A DNA stretch of 23,406 bases from assembly GCA_002395965.1 (NCBI GenBank), contig DGVT01000121.1, positions 20,223-43,628 of the forward strand, given 5' to 3'. The translations under genes were made by a program, and so were the position numbers. Source of the DNA: Porphyromonadaceae bacterium UBA4277 (GTDB taxonomy: Bacteria; Bacteroidota; Bacteroidia; Bacteroidales; Muribaculaceae). The notes under the pieces were generated by a model. That model saw only the letters and a program-made list of their open reading frames with translations, made no database searches and had not been told where the DNA came from. Below are positions 1 through 6,737 of this stretch, piece by piece; the stretch's first letter is position 1; every line of letters begins with the position of its first letter.

Positions 1-1
1 C

Positions 2-316
2 GACGAACTTGCCCGCCATTATCGTAATGTGTATCGCCGTGAGAGCAATCGAGTGGGATTTCTCACTGAGAGGCAGAAGAAACCGGCCATCATTGCTAAC
101 CTGATAGCTGCTGTGCGCGATGCAGCCTACGTGGAGCGTGACCATGAGGCGGTGAACGAGATGATGACCTATGAGCAGCATGGGGCCGTGTATGAGGCGC
201 AGGCCGGACATCACGACGACATTGTGATGACGCGGGCCATTGCCCTGTGGGTGGTGCGCCCGGCCAAGGCGACCGCAAGCATAGCTGCCGCCGACAAGGC
301 CGCGCTGTACTGTTAG
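2..316 (+). CDS. Phage terminase large subunit, C-terminal end (partial)
   Basis: The reading frame is open from base 2 to a TAG at 314-316, so only about 104 C-terminal residues are present and the start lies left of the window. The visible part ends with a Tyr-Glu-rich stretch followed by GHHDDIVMTRAIAL. This HDD-plus-helix arrangement is typical of the C-terminal RNase H-like nuclease domain of terminase large subunits, where the Asp pair helps bind catalytic metal. In the family the protein packages and cuts phage DNA at the procapsid. The next gene on the same strand starts 114 bp downstream. A heptamer repeat array begins at the stop codon. Whether the upstream part is intact cannot be seen. 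Another terminase-like DNA-packaging ATPase is the main alternative. Confidence 0.72.
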   Translation, partial: DELARHYRNVYRRESNRVGFLTERQKKPAIIANLIAAVRDAAYVERDHEAVNEMMTYEQHGAVYEAQAGHHDDIVMTRAIALWVVRPAKATASIAAADKAALYC

Positions 317-357
317 TGTAGGGGGTAAAGGGTAAAGTGTAAGGGGTAAAGTGTGAA
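316..357 (+). repeat. Heptamer-periodic array (six units, GGGTAAA / GTGTAAG type)
   Basis: Six consecutive 7-bp units start on the last base of the terminase stop codon: GTGTAGG, GGGTAAA, GGGTAAA, GTGTAAG, GGGTAAA, GTGTGAA. Most carry TAA or TGA. Because 7 is not a multiple of 3, the stops rotate through all three forward frames. It is one of several period-7 arrays in this window. Confidence 0.7.
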
Positions 358-429
358 GCCCTGAAAGAGGCGACCGAACACAGGCAGGGGTTGAAACCTC
401 TGCTATACTGAATTAAAAATCTGATAATC

Positions 430-2319
430 ATGAAAAACCTGAGATTAAATCAAGAAGGAAATGCACTCGTTGTTACCGGCCTGCCCGAGCAACGGGGCAC
501 AGTGCCGGCTGGCCACCGGCTGGTGTGTGCTGATGGTTCACACCTCATCACATTGTATGATGGCCGCCTGTGGTGCGACGGCAGTGAAGTGACGGCATTG
601 TCGGGTGAGTTGCGCGGCATTCACCGCGTGGGACCGCTCCTTGTGGTCTCCACCTCGGCCGGAATGGTCTATCTTGCCGATAGCGGCATTGGCTATGATG
701 TTGTAAGCCTCGATGATGCGTTGCCGTCGCTGTCGGTGGCCGCTCAGGGTGCTACGGCGGTCACAGCGTCGCTTCCGGCCATTGCCTTTGCCGAGCCTTA
801 CGACCGCTGGCAGGCACCATTGTCGCAGGCCGATGTCACGGCTGTCACTGCAGCCCTGCGCACAGCGTGGAACAGTGTCACCGGCCGTGCGCAAGCCTAC
901 GGACTGCACTACGCTCGGCTCAGGGTGCGCTATGGCGTGCGTCTGTGGGACGATAGCTATCTGTGGATGAGTGAGCCGGTGACATTGGGCGGCAACCTGC
1001 CGGACAACGCCCCACGAGTGACCGTGGATGTGGATGTGGACAGCGGCGGGCGTTATGTCGGTGTGCCGGCGGCGACATTGTCGCTGACGACCTTCACCCT
1101 CGGTGTGAGTGTGAATAGTGGAGTGGGAGAGCAGTGGAGAAGCATGATAAAGGCTGTAGATGTGCTTGTCACCGACCAAGCTCAGCTTGTGCAAGACACC
1201 GCGACCCTCGACTATCGTTGCCTCACCACGTCGGGTGGCACACGTCGTGCCGTGCTCGACTATGGCTTTGTGGCTCGTGCGGCAGCACAGGTCGATGCGC
1301 AGCTCGCCCGTTCGTCATGGCATGTGGTGGCCAGCTGCACCGACCTTGATGCCCTGGCTCAAGGGCGATGGGTGGAGTCGGCAGTAGTGCCCGACATCAC
1401 CATGAGTGCCGCTCAAGGTGAGCAGATGGCTTTGCCGGCGCAACGCCGTGTGGTGGCGTCACTGCTGTGCAACGGCCGGTTGTATGTGGCCGACGACACC
1501 GGCCTGATGACCACCAGCCGTGCCGGTAACCCGCTGGTGGTGGAGCGTGAGTGTGTTGTGACCGGAGCTCGGCTGCTGGGCATGGCTCAGGTGCCGCGGT
1601 CGCTATATTCGGGCGGCTTCGGGCGCTACCCGGTGTATCTGTTTACCGACGAAGGCATCTTTGCCTTGCCGCTCACTGCGCAGGGTGCCTATGGCGAGCC
1701 GCGACTGCTTGACCGCACCGTGCTGGCCGCCGGATGCCAGCCGGTGGAAGGCAATCGCGACATCTATTTCACCTCGTGGCGCGGTCACCTGTGCCGCCTG
1801 CAGGCAAGCACGGTGACGGTGATTAAGGCCGGTGCCGAAGTGCGGCAAATGGTGTGGGACGATGTGCACGGCGAGCTGTGGTGCCGTGACGTGGATGGCG
1901 CAGTGAGTGCCTTGCTTGCCGATGGCACGATGTGCCAACGCACGCTGCAGGCAGTGCACTTCTATGGCGATCTCACACATGCCCTGGCAGTGACTGCGAC
2001 AGGCGATGTGCTGGATCTCACTGCCGAGCGCCAGGCCATGATGGATGTGGAGTGGCTCTCGGAGCCTGTGGAGTGCCCGAAACCGCTCAGGCGCATCATG
2101 TGGCAAGTGTATGGCGACGACGTGAGCTTGCGTCTCGACGTGCTGGGCGAACGCGGGATGAGCTGCCACGGCTTTCTGGTCAACCGCCTTGAGGTGACAG
2201 GTCGAGTGGCGGCTCCCATAGTGGTGCCGCTCTTTGCGCCGCCATTGCGCACCATGCGCCGCCGCATCACAGGACGTGCGGCCACAGGAGCTTTTTTAAT
2301 TATGAATTATGAATTATGA
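430..2319 (+). CDS. Uncharacterised phage-associated protein, 629 aa
   Basis: This long ORF lies directly downstream of the terminase fragment on the same strand and is probably part of the same prophage or prophage remnant. I do not recognise a named family. There is no signal peptide and no membrane segment. The protein is rich in short beta-strand-like stretches with recurring small loops, such as LLCNGRLYVADDTG, VYLFTDEGIFALPL and HGELWCRDVDGAV. This suggests a propeller-like or otherwise all-beta virion or tail-associated protein, which is inference only. The start ATG at 430 follows AT-rich sequence and opens with MKNLRLNQEGNAL. The last seven or so residues (LIMNYEL) are encoded by the heptamer array that begins at 2298, so the native C-terminus may have been replaced or extended by the repeat. 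Confidence 0.6.
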   Translation: MKNLRLNQEGNALVVTGLPEQRGTVPAGHRLVCADGSHLITLYDGRLWCDGSEVTALSGELRGIHRVGPLLVVSTSAGMVYLADSGIGYDVVSLDDALPSLSVAAQGATAVTASLPAIAFAEPYDRWQAPLSQADVTAVTAALRTAWNSVTGRAQAYGLHYARLRVRYGVRLWDDSYLWMSEPVTLGGNLPDNAPRVTVDVDVDSGGRYVGVPAATLSLTTFTLGVSVNSGVGEQWRSMIKAVDVLVTDQAQLVQDTATLDYRCLTTSGGTRRAVLDYGFVARAAAQVDAQLARSSWHVVASCTDLDALAQGRWVESAVVPDITMSAAQGEQMALPAQRRVVASLLCNGRLYVADDTGLMTTSRAGNPLVVERECVVTGARLLGMAQVPRSLYSGGFGRYPVYLFTDEGIFALPLTAQGAYGEPRLLDRTVLAAGCQPVEGNRDIYFTSWRGHLCRLQASTVTVIKAGAEVRQMVWDDVHGELWCRDVDGAVSALLADGTMCQRTLQAVHFYGDLTHALAVTATGDVLDLTAERQAMMDVEWLSEPVECPKPLRRIMWQVYGDDVSLRLDVLGERGMSCHGFLVNRLEVTGRVAAPIVVPLFAPPLRTMRRRITGRAATGAFLIMNYEL

Positions 2320-2360
2320 ATTAAGAATGCAGAATTATGAATTAAGAATTATGAATTATG
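2298..2360 (+). repeat. Heptamer array, nine units of AATTATG type
   Basis: Nine in-register 7-bp units run from 2298: AATTATG three times, AATTAAG, AATGCAG, AATTATG, AATTAAG, AATTATG, AATTATG. The array overlaps the 3' end of the upstream CDS and supplies its TGA stop. Similar units recur at 12780, 14999 and 15104. Confidence 0.8.
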
Positions 2361-2395
2361 AACACCGGCGGGGCGCCGGGTATTGCCAAGCATTG

Positions 2396-2423
2396 CAACA
2401 AGCAACAAGCTACGAGCGACAAG
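2396..2423 (+). repeat. Short heptamer array, four units of CAACAAG type
   Basis: Four units, CAACAAG, CAACAAG, CTACGAG and CGACAAG, sit in the spacer between the two larger heptamer arrays. They keep the 7-bp period but have a different sequence. Confidence 0.55.
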
Positions 2424-2438
2424 TGCTCGATGCAACCC

Positions 2439-2543
2439 ATTATTCATTATTAATTGTTCATTCTTCATTATTAATTGTTCATTGTTCATTATTAATTATT
2501 AATTGTTCATTATTCATTGTTCATTGTTCATTGTTAATTATTA
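2439..2543 (+). repeat. Heptamer array, fifteen units of ATTRTTC / ATTATTA type
   Basis: Fifteen in-register 7-bp units use ATTATTC, ATTATTA, ATTGTTC, ATTCTTC and ATTGTTA. Read on the minus strand they become GAATAAT and GAACAAT. They are therefore close to the 2298-2360 array in inverted orientation, with a 78-bp spacer between the arrays. The region could fold into a long imperfect hairpin. Confidence 0.8.
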
Positions 2544-2593
2544 ATTAATTATAATTGTGCATGTTGCGGTGAGCTCGTTATACTTTTTATGCC

Positions 2594-2601
2594 TATATTT
2601 G
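2594..2601 (+). promoter_or_regulatory. Putative -7 element (TATATTTG) for the Cys/His-rich protein gene
   Basis: TATATTTG matches the Bacteroidota -7 consensus TAnnTTTG. No TTTG lies at the ideal 19-20 bp upstream, so support is partial. If it is used, transcription starts at about 2607 and translation must start at the GTG at 2608 or later. Confidence 0.35.
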
Positions 2602-2607
2602 CATTTG

Positions 2608-2952
2608 GTGAAAAAACGCGAACAAATATCGGCATGGGTGTTGCTATCGGTGTTGCTTCCGATGCTCATCCTATCGTGCTTCCACTTCCACAGCGCAGCA
2701 GTGGATGTGATTGACTGCAGCGACTGTGTGGAGCACGTGCACCATGCCGGACACATCACCCAGCACACGGCCACTGTTGACGACTGTGTGCTGTGTCGCA
2801 TCATTGGGCAACGCTTCATCGTAGCCTCGGAGATTAAAGTGTCGCCATGCGAGCGCATGCTGACTGCCGTAGTGGTGCCCCCGGTTCAGGCCCTGCCCAG
2901 TGTCGCCGGGTGCATCACGCCATCGTTGCGTGCTCCTCCGGTCATTCTGTAA
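2608..2952 (+). CDS. Small exported Cys/His-rich protein, likely metal-handling partner of the TonB receptor
   Basis: This protein of about 114 residues starts with a short basic segment (KKREQ) and a hydrophobic stretch, SAWVLLSVLLPMLILSC, that looks like a signal peptide or lipoprotein-like signal. A His/Cys-rich segment follows: FHFH, CSDCVEHVHHAGH, then DDCVLCRI. The paired CxxC motifs and the histidines suggest metal binding. Small proteins with this layout commonly sit in front of TonB-dependent receptors in Bacteroidales (family recollection, resembling DUF2946-like proteins). The receptor gene starts 134 bp downstream on the same strand. I prefer GTG 2608 as start because it gives a clean signal peptide; the frame is open back to a GTG at 2557. 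Metal specificity is not visible. Confidence 0.6.
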   Translation: MKKREQISAWVLLSVLLPMLILSCFHFHSAAVDVIDCSDCVEHVHHAGHITQHTATVDDCVLCRIIGQRFIVASEIKVSPCERMLTAVVVPPVQALPSVAGCITPSLRAPPVIL

Positions 2953-3086
2953 CAAAATAGGTCAAGTGAATTATCTTAAGCTGCTGTGCCGGTGCGCCTT
3001 GTTGTGGGTGCACAGGTGTGGCTGCGTTATTGGTTAGCAAGTTAATAACTTGTGAAACTTATATTTTCTCTTAAAATTGTAACAGA

Positions 3087-5189
3087 ATGAAATACTCTAT
3101 ATTTTCAATTCTGGCCATGCTGTGCCTGCATGTTGCGGCTCAGGACGTGGCCGACTCGAGCGACGTGTTCTATCGTCATCTCGACCTCAAGGAGGTGGTG
3201 GTGACCGGCGCCACCGGTGCCACAAAACTCAAAGACTCGTCGGTGCCCGTCTCGGTGCTTACCGCCGGTGCGCTTCAGTCGCATTCGTCAACTAATATCA
3301 TCGATGCAGTCACCACCCTTCCCGGCGTGGCGCAAGTGACTACCGGCAGCGGCATCTCCAAGCCGGTAATTCGCGGAATGGGCTATAACCGCATTCTGGT
3401 GGTGAACGACGGCATACGTCAGGAAGGCCAGCAATGGGGCGACGAGCACGGCATCGAGATCGATGCAGCCTCGGTAAGCTCGGTAGAGGTGCTCAAGGGC
3501 CCCGGCAGCCTGATCTATGGCAGTGATGCACTGGCAGGCGTGCTCAAGTTCAACACCACGCCCATTGTGCCCAACGGCAGAATCAGAGCCGGTGTCAGTG
3601 CCGAGTATCAGACCAATAACGGCCTGGTTGACTACTCGCTCTATGCCGGAGGCAACCACAGCGGCAATGTGTGGAATGCCCGATATAGCGACAAGTGGGC
3701 ACATGCCTACAAAAACCGCTACGACGGCCGTGTGCCGGGCAGCCAGTTTCATGAGCGGGCAGCGCAACTCATGGGAGGCCTCAATCGCTCGTGGGGACAC
3801 TCGCGCCTCACACTGAGCTACTATAACATCACCCCCAGCGTCATCGAGGGCGAGCGCGACCCCGCGACGGGCGAGCTCGAGTGCCACTATGGCAGCATCA
3901 GCGGCTACGGGCACGGAATGCCCTACCAGCAGGTGTATCACTACAAGGCGGCTTGGGACAATACCTTCTTCATCGGGCAAGGGCGCCTCAATGCCATGCT
4001 CGGCTACCAGTTCAACCGCCGCCAGGAATTTGAAGAAGTGGAAAACCCCGATGAATATGGCCTGTACTTCAAGCTGCACACCATGAGTTATAATATTCAC
4101 TATGTGTCGCCCGACATCTCGGGCTGGCGCCTGACCGGCGGTGTGGGCGGAATGTTCCAGCACTCGCTCAATGCAGGTGAAGAATTCCTTATTCCCGACT
4201 ACAACATGACCGACGTGGGCGTGTTTGCCTTAGCCACACGGCAGTTCGACCGCCTCAACGTGAGCGGCGGCGTGCGCTATGACCACCGTTACCTTCACGG
4301 CCAGCCGCTCGATGACGACGGCCAGCCGCGATTTGTCGATTTCACACGGCGCTTCGATGCCTTGACAGGCAGCTTAGGGGCTGTGCTGCATGCCGGCGAC
4401 AACTGGGACTTCAGGGCTAACGTGGCGCGAGGCTTCCGCGCGCCTAACATCAGCGAGCTCACGTCCAACGGTGTGCACGAGGGCTCGGTGCGCTATGAGC
4501 TGGGCGATGCCTCGCTCAAGCCCGAGTACAGCCTTCAGTTTGACCTCGGAGCAGAATATTCTAATCCTATAGTGGCTGCACAGCTCTCCATGTTTGTGAG
4601 CCACATCGATAACTACATATTCCTGCATCGCACCACCGAGGTGGTGGACCCCGACTACGACACCTACCGCTTTGCCAGTGGCGACAGCCGCCTGTGGGGC
4701 GGCGAGTTCTCGCTCGACGTCCACCCCATGCACAATCTGCACATCGGCACTCGGCTCGACTATGTTAACGCAGTGCTGCTGCACCGACCCAAGCAAGAAC
4801 GCTACCTGCCATTCACGCCCGCCCCACGCTGGATGACCGATGTGAAATATGAGTTTACGCACGACAGCCGCAAGTTGCTCAACAATGCCTATGTTTCAAT
4901 AGGAGTTGACTACACCTTCAAGCAAAACCATTACTTTGCTGCCTATGGCACCGAGACGGCAACTCCAGGCTATGCACTGCTCAATGCCTCGGTGGGAACC
5001 GACATCCAGGTGCGCGGCCGCCGCGTGGCCACGCTCACTATAGTGGGCACAAACCTGACCGACAAGGCCTACCAGAGTCACCTGAGCCGCCTCAAGATGG
5101 CCGACGTTAACGTTGTCACCGGCCGCCGCGGTGTGTTCAACATGGGGCGAAACATCACCTTCAAGCTTGCCGTGCCACTCGAGTGGTAG
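3087..5189 (+). CDS. TonB-dependent outer-membrane receptor, probable metal or metal-complex uptake
   Basis: At 700 residues the length is usual for an iron- or metal-type TonB receptor. An export signal covers about residues 1-18 (MKYSIFSILAMLCLHVAAQ). A DLKEVVVTG segment near residue 33 resembles the TonB-box and plug start. The plug contains RGMGYNRILVVNDGIRQEG, QQWGDEH and VEVLKGPGSLIYGSDALAG, all characteristic of the plug fold. The 22-strand barrel is expected over the remainder, with ANVARGFRAPNISEL and a final aromatic residue (PLEW) that fits a beta-barrel end. There is no N-terminal carboxypeptidase-like domain and no SusD partner, which argues against a glycan (SusC) role. The preceding Cys/His-rich gene points to a transition metal such as copper or zinc, or to haem; this is inference. 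No clear terminator follows. Confidence 0.85.
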   Translation: MKYSIFSILAMLCLHVAAQDVADSSDVFYRHLDLKEVVVTGATGATKLKDSSVPVSVLTAGALQSHSSTNIIDAVTTLPGVAQVTTGSGISKPVIRGMGYNRILVVNDGIRQEGQQWGDEHGIEIDAASVSSVEVLKGPGSLIYGSDALAGVLKFNTTPIVPNGRIRAGVSAEYQTNNGLVDYSLYAGGNHSGNVWNARYSDKWAHAYKNRYDGRVPGSQFHERAAQLMGGLNRSWGHSRLTLSYYNITPSVIEGERDPATGELECHYGSISGYGHGMPYQQVYHYKAAWDNTFFIGQGRLNAMLGYQFNRRQEFEEVENPDEYGLYFKLHTMSYNIHYVSPDISGWRLTGGVGGMFQHSLNAGEEFLIPDYNMTDVGVFALATRQFDRLNVSGGVRYDHRYLHGQPLDDDGQPRFVDFTRRFDALTGSLGAVLHAGDNWDFRANVARGFRAPNISELTSNGVHEGSVRYELGDASLKPEYSLQFDLGAEYSNPIVAAQLSMFVSHIDNYIFLHRTTEVVDPDYDTYRFASGDSRLWGGEFSLDVHPMHNLHIGTRLDYVNAVLLHRPKQERYLPFTPAPRWMTDVKYEFTHDSRKLLNNAYVSIGVDYTFKQNHYFAAYGTETATPGYALLNASVGTDIQVRGRRVATLTIVGTNLTDKAYQSHLSRLKMADVNVVTGRRGVFNMGRNITFKLAVPLEW

Positions 5190-5282
5190 AAGTCAGGAAG
5201 AGTGTTTATGGCCCATTGCTTTCCACATCTCCCCATTTCCACCACCATAAAAAGGGCGATTTTGAAAAAAACTGGCAAAAAT

Positions 5283-5313
5283 TTTGGTAATTAAAAAAAA
5301 TGCGCTAATTTTG
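5283..5313 (+). promoter_or_regulatory. Promoter of tRNA-Ala (TTTG-N19-TAATTTTG)
   Basis: TTTG at 5283-5286 and TAATTTTG at 5306-5313 are separated by exactly 19 bp, a perfect match to the Bacteroidota primary-sigma promoter. The tRNA starts 11 bp further on. Confidence 0.85.
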
Positions 5314-5324
5314 CAGGCGCATTT

Positions 5325-5397
5325 GGGGCACTAGCTCATCTGGTAGAGCGCAACACTGGCAGTGTTGAGGTAAGCGGTTCGAGTCCGCTGTGCTCCA
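5325..5397 (+). tRNA. tRNA-Ala (anticodon GGC)
   Basis: This is a complete 73-nt cloverleaf. The acceptor stem GGGGCAC pairs with GTGCTCC and includes the G3-U70 wobble pair that is the alanine identity element. The D arm carries AGCTCATCTGGTAGAGC. The anticodon stem CAACA/TGTTG holds loop CTGGCAG, so the anticodon is GGC (codon GCC). The T arm is AGCGG-TTCGAGT-CCGCT. The discriminator is A, and the 3' CCA is not encoded. Confidence 0.97.
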
Positions 5398-5407
5398 CAA
5401 AGGCAAG

Positions 5408-5433
5408 AAAACTCACCTTAGGGTGGGTTTTTT
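5408..5433 (+). terminator. Rho-independent terminator after tRNA-Ala
   Basis: AACTCACC and GGTGGGTT form a stem with one G-T pair around a 4-nt loop (TTAG). A run of T residues follows. It sits 10 bp after the tRNA. Confidence 0.85.
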
Positions 5434-5486
5434 GCGTTTATGGCTAAATATTAGGCGTGAGCGGTGTGCGTGTCGTGGATTTTGAT

Positions 5487-5494
5487 TAATTTTG
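5487..5494 (+). promoter_or_regulatory. Putative -7 element (TAATTTTG) for ychF
   Basis: TAATTTTG matches TAnnTTTG. The -33 region (TGTG-like, around 5465) is weak. It would give a leader of about 80 nt before ychF. Confidence 0.45.
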
Positions 5495-5581
5495 CAAGTT
5501 AAAATCTTGCGCCGGACCTGACTGACGACGTAGTGCCTGCGCACCTAATAGTTTGATAATCTATAAAAATATATAAGTATT

Positions 5582-6682
5582 ATGGCATTGCAATGTGGAA
5601 TCGTGGGACTGCCCAACGTGGGCAAGTCAACCCTGTTTAACTGTCTGTCGAATGCAAAGGCGCAGTCGGCCAATTTCCCGTTTTGTACCATCGAGCCTAA
5701 TGTGGGCGTAATCACCGTGCCCGATGAGCGGCTTAACAAACTTGCCGAGCTGGTGCACCCCGAGCGCATCGTTCCCACCACGGTCGAGATAGTCGATATC
5801 GCGGGGCTGGTGAAAGGGGCGTCGCACGGCGAGGGCTTGGGCAACAAGTTCTTGGGTAACATCCGCGAGACCGATGCCATAATTCATGTGTTGCGCTGCT
5901 TCGACGACGATAATGTGACGCATGTTGATGGCTCGGTGGATCCGGTGCGCGACAAGGAAGTCATCGACCTTGAGCTGCAGCTTCGCGACTTGGAGACCAT
6001 CGAGAGCCGCATCGGTCGTGTAAAGAAGCAAGCCGATGCCGGCGATCGTGATGCCAAGGTGCAACATGAGGTGCTGGCCCGCTACAAGGCCGCCCTTGAA
6101 CAGGGCCGTAATGCCCGCAGTGTGCAGTTGGAGAACAAAGATGAGGAGCGCGTGGCTCACGACTTGTTCCTGCTCACCAACAAGCCTGTGCTCTATGTGT
6201 GCAACGTCGATGACGCCTCGGCCGCCGGCGGCAATGCCTATGTGGATGCAGTGCGCGAGGCCATTAAGGATGAAGATGCACAGCTGCTCGTGGTGGCGGC
6301 GCAGACCGAGAGCGAAATTGCCGAGCTTGAGACCTATGAGGAGCGGCAGATGTTCCTTCAGGAGATAGGCTTGCAAGAGAGTGGCGTGAACCGCATCATC
6401 AAGGCTGCCTATGCTCTGCTCAACCTTGAGACCTTCCTCACGGCCGGGCCCAAGGAAGTGCGTGCATGGACGTTCCGCAAGGGCAGCAAGGCTCCGCAGT
6501 GCGCCGGGGTAATCCACACCGACTTTGAGCGCGGCTTCATCCGTGCCGAGATCATCAAGTATGACGACTACATTCACTATGGCAGCGAGCAGGCAGTGAA
6601 AGAGGCCGGCAAGATGCACGTTGAGGGCAAGGACTATGTGTTTCAGGACGGCGATATAGTGGTGTTCCGCTTCAATGTGTAG
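5582..6682 (+). CDS. ychF: Ribosome-binding ATPase YchF (Obg-related P-loop NTPase)
   Basis: At 366 residues this has the usual YchF length. The Walker A/G1 motif GLPNVGKS covers residues 9-16, and the TIEPNVG and DIAGLVKGASHGEGLGN segments are family signatures of G2 and G3. A coiled-coil insertion lies around residues 125-185. A C-terminal TGS domain includes ECR-like RAWTF and ends KDYVFQDGDIVVFRFNV. The family is an adenine-preferring NTPase that binds ribosomes and is linked to stress and redox responses. The G4-equivalent position reads NVDD (residues 208-211), whereas I recall NxxE in most members; Asp is conservative. miaB follows 55 bp downstream on the same strand, so co-transcription is plausible. 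An 8-bp inverted repeat (CTATAAAT/ATTTATAG) lies in that gap but has no T-run. Confidence 0.96.
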   Translation: MALQCGIVGLPNVGKSTLFNCLSNAKAQSANFPFCTIEPNVGVITVPDERLNKLAELVHPERIVPTTVEIVDIAGLVKGASHGEGLGNKFLGNIRETDAIIHVLRCFDDDNVTHVDGSVDPVRDKEVIDLELQLRDLETIESRIGRVKKQADAGDRDAKVQHEVLARYKAALEQGRNARSVQLENKDEERVAHDLFLLTNKPVLYVCNVDDASAAGGNAYVDAVREAIKDEDAQLLVVAAQTESEIAELETYEERQMFLQEIGLQESGVNRIIKAAYALLNLETFLTAGPKEVRAWTFRKGSKAPQCAGVIHTDFERGFIRAEIIKYDDYIHYGSEQAVKEAGKMHVEGKDYVFQDGDIVVFRFNV

Positions 6683-6737
6683 TGTGTGCTATAAATCTAA
6701 ATCAGTATGAATTAATTTATAGTAACCACCTGTTAAA

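Noticed and set aside
2298..2543. CRISPR or protein-coding repeat
   Set aside because: The 7-bp tandem units have no spacers, and the period breaks any reading frame with stops in all forward frames.
5283..5433. tRNA-Ala as attachment site for the phage segment
   Set aside because: The phage genes end near 2319 and two cellular genes lie between; no partial duplicate of the tRNA 3' end was seen in the window.
5627..6619. Minus-strand ORF (330 aa) opposite ychF
   Set aside because: ychF is complete with all motifs; the antisense frame has no support.
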